From Parcubacteria group bacterium GW2011_GWC1_41_7 (GTDB lineage Bacteria; Patescibacteriota; Minisyncoccia; UBA6257; HR35), in NCBI GenBank assembly GCA_000997465.1, contig LCBW01000030.1:1-6297 (forward strand): a stretch of 6,297 bases of DNA, read 5' to 3'. Position numbers and translations under genes: made by a program. Below the pieces are notes generated by a model. It was not told the DNA's origin and searched no databases. It worked only from the letters and a program-made list of their open reading frames with translations. Numbering within the stretch: the stretch's first letter is position 1; every line of letters starts with the position of its first letter. Positions 1 through 5,135 of this stretch are shown piece after piece.

Positions 1-551
1 AATTTCCAATCAAAACAATACAACCCCACATTCAACTCCGAAATTTTTCTCTGTGCAGGGGTCGCATCTTTTTGTTCAACAATACCTATGACGTCTCCTT
101 TTTTATTTCGAAGTATCCGTCCCCATGCAAGCTCATTTGGCTTTGTATATGTTGCCGTCATAAGCGTAACCGCGTTTTTTTGTTTTTTATGTGCTGTTAA
201 AAATTTTTGCAAGGTGCTTTTTTTGTAAAACATCAAGTGATCCCCATATCCAACAAGTACGACATCGGGTGTATATTTTTTTAAAGTCGCAACTCCAACG
301 CGCGTAGCGTGCCCGGTGCCAAGTCGGCGTTTTTGCTCTGCATATAAAACACGCGTACCCTTCAGCGCGCGTTGAACGCTTTTTGCATATGCGCCAACCA
401 CAATAACCAAGGGGTCGGTAAACCCTAAAAACAATTCAACGCCATACGCAATCATCGCCTTGCCGCAAAATGGCAATGCCACCTTATTGATAGTTTTTGA
501 ATTCATGCGGGTTCCTTTTCCTCCCGCAAGAATAATGCCTGCACACTTCAT
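1..551 (-). CDS. glmU: GlmU-like UDP-N-acetylglucosamine pyrophosphorylase domain (partial, C-terminal part off the left edge)
   Basis: Seen: 183 codons run from an ATG at 551 to the window edge without a stop. Residues 8-16 form the nucleotide-binding loop LAGGKGTRM, followed by NKVALPFCGKAM (22-33), which aligns with the KVLH..GK segment of GlmU. EQKRRLGTGHA (72-82) matches the uridine-contacting Q...LGTGHA motif, and GD (103-104) supplies the Mg-binding aspartate. WGRILR (143-148), VEQKDATPAQ (158-167) and LNVGLY (173-178) match the YGRI, VE.KDA and N.G.Y blocks of the family. Known: the domain makes UDP-GlcNAc from UTP and GlcNAc-1-phosphate in the cytoplasm for peptidoglycan and glycan precursors. 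Not visible: whether a left-handed beta-helix acetyltransferase domain follows, so it may be a uridylyltransferase-only protein or a related sugar nucleotidyltransferase. No Shine-Dalgarno precedes the ATG, and a -10-like hexamer ends six bases upstream. Confidence 0.85.
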   Translation of the reverse strand, partial: MKCAGIILAGGKGTRMNSKTINKVALPFCGKAMIAYGVELFLGFTDPLVIVVGAYAKSVQRALKGTRVLYAEQKRRLGTGHATRVGVATLKKYTPDVVLVGYGDHLMFYKKSTLQKFLTAHKKQKNAVTLMTATYTKPNELAWGRILRNKKGDVIGIVEQKDATPAQRKISELNVGLYCFDWK

Positions 552-557
552 AAGAAT

Positions 558-563
558 ATTTTA
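558..563 (-). promoter_or_regulatory. Possible -10 element for a leaderless glmU-like transcript
   Basis: On the minus strand the hexamer TAAAAT (5/6 to TATAAT) ends six bases before the ATG at 551, so initiation about seven bases downstream would fall at or next to the start codon. No convincing -35 is visible; that position lies inside the preceding terminator hairpin. The site fits the absence of a Shine-Dalgarno, but the region is AT-rich and a chance match is possible. Confidence 0.35.
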
Positions 564-573
564 ATAGAATGTA

Positions 574-607
574 AAATTCTCCCTCCCCTTGCAGGGAGGG
601 AGAATTT
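574..607 (-). terminator. Intrinsic terminator of the RRM protein gene
   Basis: A perfect 14-bp inverted repeat (574-587 with 594-607) with a 6-nt loop and a GC-rich CCCTCCC/GGGAGGG core begins 11 bases after the RRM gene stop codon. On the minus strand the 3' arm ends in TTT and runs on into one more T, a short U-tract. It separates the RRM gene from the glmU-like gene, so the latter needs its own promoter or readthrough. Confidence 0.8.
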
Positions 608-618
608 ATAAGGAAACT

Positions 619-876
619 TTATGCCTGTTCCCTTGGCCTTGCCTCGTTGACCTTGAGAGCTCTGCCCTCAAACTCTTTACCGTCGAACATTTCAACGGCC
701 TTTTGAGCCGCTGATTCGTCTGCCATTTCGACAAATCCGAATCCGCGTGATCGTCCCGTCATTTTATCGGTGATGATTGCAACTGATACAACCTCTCCCG
801 CCTCAGCAAAAAAAGCTTTCAAAGCTTCTGGTGAGGTGCGGTATGGCAAATTGCCAACAAATAGTTTAACTGCCAT
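619..876 (-). CDS. Small RNA-binding protein with a single RRM domain
   Basis: Seen: 85 residues that are almost entirely one RNA recognition motif. RNP2 is LFVGNL (5-10) and RNP1 is RGFGFVEM (44-51), with the aromatic residues that stack on RNA (F6, F46, F48) in place; the last RNP1 position is M where F/Y is usual. The tail (79-85) is short and basic. The reading frame extends to a TTG at 888, but the ATG at 876 gives the usual MxVKLFVGNL start. Known: bacterial single-RRM proteins of this type, best studied in cyanobacteria, bind single-stranded RNA and are often cold-responsive. Inferred: a general RNA chaperone or post-transcriptional factor. The coding region is more GC-rich (about 52% over 661-720, hand count) than most neighbours, which may reflect high expression. 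It has its own promoter, long leader and terminator. Confidence 0.93.
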   Translation of the reverse strand: MAVKLFVGNLPYRTSPEALKAFFAEAGEVVSVAIITDKMTGRSRGFGFVEMADESAAQKAVEMFDGKEFEGRALKVNEARPREQA

Positions 877-902
877 GAATTGACTCAATAAACCTAAATA
901 AC

Positions 903-956
903 GACCCCCTGCTTATCTAGAACTCCACTATCTTGGCTACGGCTGGACAGGGAGTC
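903..956 (-). promoter_or_regulatory. Foldable 5' leader of the RRM gene with two mutually exclusive stems
   Basis: The predicted transcript has about 90 nt of leader before the ATG at 876. Two pairings compete for the same strand. Bases 948-956 can pair with 903-911 (9 bp, one G-U, closing a 36-nt interior). Bases 951-957 can instead pair with 919-926 (7 bp with a single bulged base). The pairings are seen in the sequence; any regulatory role, such as autoregulation by the RRM protein or a temperature response, is inference. I do not recognise a named RNA family. Confidence 0.4.
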
Positions 957-972
957 TGAAGCTGACACGCAT

Positions 973-1001
973 AGTATACCATGAGGTCAAAATCAGCGCA
1001 A
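973..1001 (-). promoter_or_regulatory. Extended -10 promoter of the RRM gene
   Basis: On the minus strand TATACT (973-978) is preceded by TG and one spacer base (979-981), making an extended -10. Seventeen bases upstream lies a poor -35, TTGCGC (996-1001, 3/6), which overlaps the end of the DedA gene (stop at 993-995). Initiation is expected near 966, giving the leader of about 90 nt. Confidence 0.6.
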
Positions 1002-1664
1002 CTTATCCCTTGATAAACCCCTAGGTAATTTTTTTTTCTTACGCCATATCCGTAAAAGCATCCATAACACAATAACCCCTAAAAAAGCCCAAAGAACAAA
1101 GCTTTCAATTTGAGAAAAAATGCTGGCATATTTGATGTATACGCGCCCCATCTGAAATCCCAACGCCCCAAGCATTCCAGCCCGCACCAAAGTTCCCAAA
1201 AAAGTAAGCCCTGCATATTTCAACGGATTCATGCGAAACAGCCCGCACAGTGCGCTCACCACAACACTCGGCGCAATAGGCAACATACGCAAAATTAAAA
1301 TCAATGTTTCATCCGCATATCCCTTTGAAAATTTCTCTTCTGCTTTTTCCATCTCACTCCAACTCACGCCAAAATACTTTCCAAAATGCTCTAATGTCGG
1401 TTTTCCCCCAAAATAAGCCAAAATAAAAATAATAAAAGATCCCAGTGTTACGCCAAGCGCGGCAGGAATGGCAATCGTAAAAAATAAAGTTTTTAAAAAC
1501 GAGAATGAAAGAATGGGCCCTGAGAGCAAAAATGCACCCGATCCCATCATTACCAATGCCGACGGAATAGGTGCAATAATTTCTTCCAAAAGCGACGCAA
1601 AAAAAACACCGCCTGCGCCGTATTGTGCTACAATGCTTTCAATGGATTTTAAAATGGAATTCAT
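993..1664 (-). CDS. DedA/VTT-family integral membrane protein
   Basis: Seen: 223 residues from the ATG at 1664, with hydrophobic stretches at roughly 18-50, 54-85, 120-142, 152-175 and 187-207 and a basic tail (KKKKLPRG, 209-216). Family landmarks are LLEEIIAPIPSALVM (25-39), corresponding to the acidic E...P.IPSE region, GSFIIFILAYFGGK (75-88), and LILRMLPIAPSVVVSALCG (123-141), corresponding to the F.R..P..R......AG block. The first arginine (126) is kept; the second family arginine is not obvious. Known: DedA/SNARE-associated proteins are inner-membrane transporters or scramblases, several acting on undecaprenyl phosphate or phospholipids. Substrate here is unknown. The frame also opens at ATG 1685, but that codon overlaps the TG of an extended -10 (1676-1684), so the transcript probably begins downstream of it. 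It is divergent from the methyltransferase gene. Confidence 0.85.
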   Translation of the reverse strand: MNSILKSIESIVAQYGAGGVFFASLLEEIIAPIPSALVMMGSGAFLLSGPILSFSFLKTLFFTIAIPAALGVTLGSFIIFILAYFGGKPTLEHFGKYFGVSWSEMEKAEEKFSKGYADETLILILRMLPIAPSVVVSALCGLFRMNPLKYAGLTFLGTLVRAGMLGALGFQMGRVYIKYASIFSQIESFVLWAFLGVIVLWMLLRIWRKKKKLPRGLSRDKLR

Positions 1665-1675
1665 CCCTAAAAAAG

Positions 1676-1684
1676 ATTGTATCA
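1676..1684 (-). promoter_or_regulatory. Extended -10 for the DedA gene, deciding its start codon
   Basis: The minus strand reads TGATACAAT, that is TG, one base, then TACAAT (5/6 to TATAAT). Initiation about seven bases downstream, near 1669, leaves a leader of only about five bases before ATG 1664 and excludes ATG 1685. No good -35 is seen at 16-18 bp spacing, which an extended -10 can tolerate. Confidence 0.4.
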
Positions 1685-1685
1685 T

Positions 1686-2063
1686 ATGAACATACAGGAA
1701 ACCATTGATTTTACAGAATTTTCATTTGAAGGACACGCGCAAGGAACGTACAAAGAAAAGCCCGTACGCGCGTTTGGCGTGCTGAGCGGAGAAACAGCTA
1801 ACATACATATATACAAAAAGAAGCGAAATATTTTTTATGCGCGACCGCAAGAAATTTTAAAAAAATCAAAAGAGCGCATACCTAAAAAAGAAGATCACTA
1901 CGTCACCTGCAGTCCTTGGCAAATTATGCCCTACGATATTCAATGCGCGCATAAAAAGGAACTCCTAAGACACCTCTATGAAGAAGAAGTGCGAATTGAT
2001 GATTTTTTTATATCTCCGGTAACCGAAGGATATCGGACAAAAGTAAAGCCCTGCGATGAATGA
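1686..2063 (+). CDS. N-terminal fragment of a TrmA/RlmD-family RNA m5U methyltransferase (TRAM domain)
   Basis: Seen: 125 residues from ATG 1686; an in-frame TTG at 1677 is possible but less likely. Residues 1-55 resemble a TRAM domain, with GHAQGTYKEKPVRAF followed by LSGETANIHI. TCSPWQIMPYDIQ...KKELL (74-94) matches the C..C.wQ.m.Y..Q...K segment that in many homologues belongs to the 4Fe-4S site, but the other cluster cysteines are missing. ISPVTEGYRTKV (109-120) matches the SP..YRNK block. After that, family resemblance stops and the frame ends at TGA after five more residues. The next ORF resumes the family at a later point. Known: the family methylates U747/U1939 of 23S rRNA or U54 of tRNA. 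Inferred: one half of a broken or split enzyme. No Shine-Dalgarno is seen; the start abuts the DedA frame at CATATG. Confidence 0.75.
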   Translation: MNIQETIDFTEFSFEGHAQGTYKEKPVRAFGVLSGETANIHIYKKKRNIFYARPQEILKKSKERIPKKEDHYVTCSPWQIMPYDIQCAHKKELLRHLYEEEVRIDDFFISPVTEGYRTKVKPCDE

Positions 2064-2868
2064 TGCCGCGCAAGCCATACTAGCTATTTTGCAAGAAAAA
2101 AATATTACCCTTGACGATCTCAAAACCCTTATTCTACGGGAGAGCAAAAGTAAAAAGACCTGCATCGCCATTTTATATGTAAAAAATAAACAGGCAGGAG
2201 AAACCCTTAAAAATGTATCTCATTTCCTACTTGGAATAAATGGATTTTTAGTGATATATTCTAATCCCCTCTCTCCTGCATCAAAAACAACTGCGGTGTT
2301 ACATGTATCTGGAGATAATTTTCTTGAGGAAGTAATAAAAAACCGCACCATAAAATACGGGTTTGATTCTTTTTTTCAAAACAATATGCCTGTTTTTGAA
2401 AATGCGCTTGAAATCATTCAAAAAGAAACTGCGGGAGCGCAATGCATCGCAGACCTCTACTGCGGAGCAGGTACTATTGGTATTTGTCTTGCGGAAAAAA
2501 ATCAGCGCATGATTGGCGTTGAAATTGATGAACATGCGGCATTGCGGGCAAAAGAAAATGCCCTATCAAATAATATAGTGCCGTATGAAGCATACGAATT
2601 ATCCGCTGAAAAAACAGAAAAAGAAATACTTCAAAAAGCTGATGTTATTATCGTAGACCCTCCAAGGTCCGGACTACATCCCAAACTGACAAAAACAATC
2701 CTTGAATGTACTCCAAAAAAAATTATCTATCTTTCCTGTAATCCCAAAACACAGCATGATGATATGCTCCTTCTTCTTCAAAACTACACTCCTATAAAAT
2801 TGTACGGATTTGATTTTTATCCGCAGACACCGCATATGGAATCACTGCTCATCTGCTTTAAAAAATAA
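2056..2868 (+). CDS. Catalytic part of a TrmA/RlmD-family RNA m5U methyltransferase
   Basis: Seen: 270 residues from ATG 2056, overlapping the upstream stop by 8 bases in another frame. Residues 1-40 resemble the family segment that normally follows the conserved C.I block. FDSFFQNN (103-110) is the F.Q.N motif, IADLYCGAGTIG (131-142) and VEID (155-158) bind S-adenosylmethionine, DPPRSGL (201-207) is motif IV, LSCNPKT (226-232) carries the catalytic cysteine C228, and DFYPQTPHMES (253-263) carries the general-base glutamate E262. All catalytic residues are intact. Target (tRNA U54 or a 23S rRNA uridine) cannot be assigned. Against RlmD (433 residues in E. coli, from memory) the two pieces total 395 and lack about 35-40 residues between YRTK and this start. 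The protein might pair with the upstream fragment, be reached by frameshifting, or be a remnant. Confidence 0.8.
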   Translation: MNDAAQAILAILQEKNITLDDLKTLILRESKSKKTCIAILYVKNKQAGETLKNVSHFLLGINGFLVIYSNPLSPASKTTAVLHVSGDNFLEEVIKNRTIKYGFDSFFQNNMPVFENALEIIQKETAGAQCIADLYCGAGTIGICLAEKNQRMIGVEIDEHAALRAKENALSNNIVPYEAYELSAEKTEKEILQKADVIIVDPPRSGLHPKLTKTILECTPKKIIYLSCNPKTQHDDMLLLLQNYTPIKLYGFDFYPQTPHMESLLICFKK

Positions 2869-2881
2869 CTTCTCGTTCAAT

Positions 2882-2915
2882 AAAAACTTGCTTAAGACGC
2901 GGACTCTTAAGCAAG
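2882..2915 (-). terminator. Intrinsic terminator of the zinc-ribbon gene
   Basis: An 11-bp perfect stem (2887-2897 with 2905-2915) and a 7-nt loop begin 16 bases after the zinc-ribbon stop. On the minus strand the stem is followed at once by TTTTT (2882-2886). On the plus strand it is followed by CAAGAGG, so it should act mainly on minus-strand transcripts. It also lies between the convergent methyltransferase and zinc-ribbon genes. Confidence 0.85.
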
Positions 2916-2931
2916 CAAGAGGTGGGAGCGA

Positions 2932-3144
2932 TTACCCCTTTTGTCCGTTGCGGATGACCTGTTCGCATTCATCATGCGAATGATCGCCGTTCATGCGAAG
3001 TACCCACTCGATCCCGCACACCGGGCACCGAAGTACCCAATTGCGCGAGTCAATCTCTTCCGCAACATCGCCCTTTGCATGGCATTTTGTGCAGAAGGGC
3101 GTTTTCGACTCAGGAAGCCGACGCGCATTTGTTTCACCGGCCAT
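2932..3144 (-). CDS. Small zinc-ribbon protein, function unknown
   Basis: Seen: 70 residues from ATG 3144. FCTKC (17-21) and RCPVCG (39-44) form two CxxC knuckles 18 residues apart, the pattern of a zinc ribbon, with a following cluster GDHSHDEC (53-60) that adds two histidines and a cysteine and could bind a second metal or extend the site. There is no signal peptide or membrane segment, so it is probably cytoplasmic. An in-frame ATG at 3150 exists, but AGGAGG lies only 2 bases from it and 8 bases from ATG 3144, favouring the latter. GC is about 55% over 2941-3140 (hand count) against roughly 28-38% in sampled lines of the neighbouring glycosyltransferase gene, and this is the only strong Shine-Dalgarno in the window. 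It has its own terminator. I do not recognise a named family; it could be a nucleic-acid-binding or adaptor protein. Confidence 0.8.
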   Translation of the reverse strand: MAGETNARRLPESKTPFCTKCHAKGDVAEEIDSRNWVLRCPVCGIEWVLRMNGDHSHDECEQVIRNGQKG

Positions 3145-3152
3145 GGTCATGC

Positions 3153-3158
3153 CCTCCT
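3153..3158 (-). promoter_or_regulatory. Strong Shine-Dalgarno of the zinc-ribbon gene
   Basis: The minus strand reads AGGAGG, within GAGGAGGG. Spacing is 8 bases to ATG 3144 and 2 bases to ATG 3150, so it picks 3144 as the start. No comparable site precedes any other complete gene here. Confidence 0.75.
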
Positions 3159-3181
3159 CATAAAGTACGGTTGCTATATGT

Positions 3182-3210
3182 ATTTTATTTTTAAAACGTA
3201 AAAATTACAA
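3182..3210 (-). promoter_or_regulatory. Candidate promoter of the zinc-ribbon gene
   Basis: On the minus strand TTGTAA (3205-3210, 4/6) and TAAAAT (3182-3187, 5/6) are separated by exactly 17 bases. Initiation near 3175 would give a leader of about 30 nt containing the Shine-Dalgarno. The region is very AT-rich, so the match is suggestive only. Confidence 0.45.
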
Positions 3211-3248
3211 CTATCATGGGCACCATGTGTATATAAAAACAAGATTAA

Positions 3249-4409
3249 CTAACGCAATATGCTTTTATACGCGTTTTTTAAATTATCTACAAAAATATCT
3301 GATTTAAATTGACTCGCTGTTGTAATGGCTGCCTGTGCCATTTTATATCTTTTCTTCGCGTCTCCACTAATCATGTTAATACATAAAATCATCTCCTGCA
3401 AATTTGAAACGATAAAACCATTTTTTCCATTACGAATAATTTCAGGAGCAACACCTATGGGAAATATAATTGGAACTAAACCTTGAGACATTGCTTCAAT
3501 AAGGCTTAAACAGAACCCCTCATACCTCCCCGGGTTTACATAAATATCCCCAAAATGATTTCTTAAAATCGGAAGGATATCTTCTTTGGCGATACTCAGG
3601 TGTACGTGCGTTTGAGGGATGCTTAAAAAAAGAGATTCATATGCTTCTGTTTTTTTGCACATACCAATCACGGTTTTTTCAATCTTTTTAAATTTTTTAA
3701 AAATATAGAGAAGCCGTGTGATTCCTTTCAGTTTCACGGTAAACGGATCGTCCCCCATGCGCCCTAAGTAAACAAGATGCGCAATGGGCTTTGTTTTTTT
3801 AATAATCTCACCCTCAAACCAAAAGTCCTCAATAGCATTATGAATAACCACAATTTTTTCCTCGGGAATCTTATGATGAAGCAACTCCTGCTTCACTATC
3901 TCCGACGTTGCAATAACGAGATTGCTTTTACTGGCCACATACATTTCAATATCTGAAATATCCTTGAGCGCTTTTTTTGTAGAATACATCGCATCAAAAA
4001 TATTTTCTTGACGCAATGCTTTCATAATTTCTAAAAGTTGCATATGCTCTGTTTTTAATCCTGAAGAAGGAGGAACACTTTTTAAAAAACCATATACCGT
4101 TGACCCAAAATGAGAAACCACTGGAACCGTACCATTTAAAAATGCAAGCGGCGTATAGGTCGTTCCCTGAATAAGGTTATATTTTTTAATATTTCTTTTT
4201 TTTGTAATAAGAGAATAAAAAAATAAAATATTACGAATGCCGTGCAAAGGATGCCCCATAAGATCAATATTGTGATCTGGATATACGCTGTCCACCCTAA
4301 TTTTTTTCTCCCTCAGCTTTTTAATAATTAAATCATTGATAAAATGAGACCCATATTTGGGGTCTCTTTTTTCGTTATGAATATAGAGAATTTTAAATTT
4401 ACCGAACAT
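3249..4409 (-). CDS. GT4-type glycosyltransferase (GT-B fold)
   Basis: Seen: 386 residues from ATG 4409. The N-terminal domain opens with KILYIHNEKRDPKYGSHF (6-23), has the GTTYTPLAFLNGTVPVVSHFGS stretch (82-103) and ends near IVVIHNAIE (186-194), the usual hinge. The C-terminal domain has YLGRMGDD...KLKGITRLL (204-234), the donor-binding GRYEGFCLSLIEAMSQG (294-310) with the E-x7-E pair E297/E305, and PEIIRNGKNGFIV (322-334). Known: GT4 enzymes transfer a sugar from a nucleotide- or lipid-linked donor with retention, usually building polysaccharide, glycolipid or glycoprotein at the cytoplasmic membrane face. Donor and acceptor cannot be read from sequence. The frame extends to a TTG at 4448, but that codon lies beside a -10-like hexamer, and ATG 4409 gives the normal family start. 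It stands alone, without a sugar operon, and is markedly AT-rich (28-38% GC in two sampled lines). Confidence 0.88.
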   Translation of the reverse strand: MFGKFKILYIHNEKRDPKYGSHFINDLIIKKLREKKIRVDSVYPDHNIDLMGHPLHGIRNILFFYSLITKKRNIKKYNLIQGTTYTPLAFLNGTVPVVSHFGSTVYGFLKSVPPSSGLKTEHMQLLEIMKALRQENIFDAMYSTKKALKDISDIEMYVASKSNLVIATSEIVKQELLHHKIPEEKIVVIHNAIEDFWFEGEIIKKTKPIAHLVYLGRMGDDPFTVKLKGITRLLYIFKKFKKIEKTVIGMCKKTEAYESLFLSIPQTHVHLSIAKEDILPILRNHFGDIYVNPGRYEGFCLSLIEAMSQGLVPIIFPIGVAPEIIRNGKNGFIVSNLQEMILCINMISGDAKKRYKMAQAAITTASQFKSDIFVDNLKNAYKSILR

Positions 4410-4448
4410 GTATACAAAATGACAAATATAAAATATGTGTTCAATCAA

Positions 4449-4454
4449 ATTGTA
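4449..4454 (-). promoter_or_regulatory. Possible -10 element of the glycosyltransferase gene
   Basis: TACAAT (5/6 to TATAAT) on the minus strand predicts initiation near 4442, about 33 bases before ATG 4409 and downstream of the alternative TTG at 4448. No clear -35 is seen at 16-18 bp spacing. Confidence 0.35.
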
Positions 4455-4463
4455 CCCTAATTT

Positions 4464-4490
4464 TTGAAATACCCCTACATTGCCTATAAT
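4464..4490 (+). promoter_or_regulatory. Promoter of the NUDIX gene
   Basis: A perfect TATAAT (4485-4490) is preceded by TTGAAA (4464-4469, 5/6) with a short 15-bp spacer. Initiation near 4497 gives a leader of about 11 nt, too short for a normal Shine-Dalgarno, and none is seen before ATG 4508. Confidence 0.55.
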
Positions 4491-4507
4491 ACAATAAAGT
4501 AAAAATC

Positions 4508-5095
4508 ATGAAACAAGCACTATGCGTTCATCGTGACAGTATGTTCAAAAATGGCAATTGGCAAGGTCTCAAAACAGATAACCTTGATGCGTATCTTGCG
4601 CTCATCAAGGAAAACTACATATTTCTTCCGCGAGAAGAAATTGAAGAAGATCCGCAGTGGCAACAAATTATTCCCTACATTGTCTTTAAGCATAAAGAAA
4701 AATTTTTTATGTACCATTATTTAGAAGCAGCATCTGAAAAGCGTCTCCTGAATCAATGGATGCTTGGAATAGGCGGACACATTGAACCGTTTGACGAAGG
4801 TGTTGACGATGTAATTGAAGCCGGGCTGATGCGCGAATGGGATGAAGAGGTCAACTTTTCTGGAAACTTAGTACAAAAAAAATTAGTAGGGCTTTTGAAT
4901 GATGAAACACGCCCCGTTGAGGCGGTACATTTAGGATTAGTCTATCTTTTTGAGGGAGACACACCCGACATTAAAGTTAAAGAAACCCATATACTAGAAG
5001 GAAAACTTTTTTCGAAAGAAGAAATGAAAAAAGAGCTAAAAGAGTCTGTTGGTTGGGCTCCTATGATCTATAGCGAATTTATTTCACTTCTATAG
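4508..5095 (+). CDS. NUDIX hydrolase, COG4112-like predicted phosphoesterase
   Basis: Seen: 195 residues. IIPYIVFKHKEKFFMYHY (54-71) is the first strand pair of a NUDIX fold. WMLGIGGHIEPFDEG (84-98) and GLMREWDEEV (106-115) carry the Nudix box. The metal-binding REWDEE core (109-114) is intact, but the loop between the GGH and the helix is longer than the canonical G-x5-E-x7-REUxEExGU spacing. From memory, this GIGGHI....D..G..I..G..RE..EE form with an N-terminal extension is seen in the COG4112 (MutT-related) group. Known: NUDIX enzymes hydrolyse a nucleoside diphosphate linked to another group, using Mg or Mn. The substrate here is unknown, and housecleaning or nucleotide-sugar turnover are both possible. 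It is divergent from the glycosyltransferase gene and convergent with typA. ATG 4508 follows a TATAAT promoter closely. Confidence 0.87.
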   Translation: MKQALCVHRDSMFKNGNWQGLKTDNLDAYLALIKENYIFLPREEIEEDPQWQQIIPYIVFKHKEKFFMYHYLEAASEKRLLNQWMLGIGGHIEPFDEGVDDVIEAGLMREWDEEVNFSGNLVQKKLVGLLNDETRPVEAVHLGLVYLFEGDTPDIKVKETHILEGKLFSKEEMKKELKESVGWAPMIYSEFISLL

Positions 5096-5111
5096 AAAAT
5101 TTATATACGCA

Positions 5112-5125
5112 TCGCATATATGCGA
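5112..5125. other. Perfect 14-nt palindrome between convergent NUDIX and typA genes
   Basis: TCGCATATATGCGA is its own reverse complement. It lies in the 40-base gap between the NUDIX stop (5095) and the typA stop (5136). It could form a short hairpin (5-bp arms around TATA) acting as a weak shared terminator, but no U-tract follows directly on either strand. A protein-binding site is an alternative. Confidence 0.3.
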
Positions 5126-5135
5126 CACGTGCGGC

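Noticed and set aside
877..888. TTG at 888 as the start of the RRM protein
   Set aside because: It adds only four non-family residues (read from TTG), while ATG 876 gives the standard MAVKLFVGNL start.
1110..1689. Plus-strand open frames opposite the DedA gene
   Set aside because: They encode no recognisable motifs and lie antisense to a clear membrane protein; shadow frames.
2941..3201. Plus-strand open frame of 86 codons opposite the zinc-ribbon gene
   Set aside because: Antisense shadow in GC-rich DNA; the minus strand has CxxC motifs, a Shine-Dalgarno and a terminator.
3215..3227. Hairpin CATGG-GCA-CCATG downstream of the glycosyltransferase gene as a terminator
   Set aside because: Only 5 bp with a 3-nt loop and no adjacent U-tract on the minus strand; too weak to call.
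4410..4448. TTG at 4448 as the start of the glycosyltransferase
   Set aside because: The 13 extra residues are not family-like and the codon sits next to a -10-like hexamer; ATG 4409 precedes the typical first beta strand.
5112..5125. Palindrome as a firm bidirectional terminator
   Set aside because: The 14-nt palindrome is perfect but its stem is short and neither strand has a U-run directly after it, so it is listed only as a palindrome.
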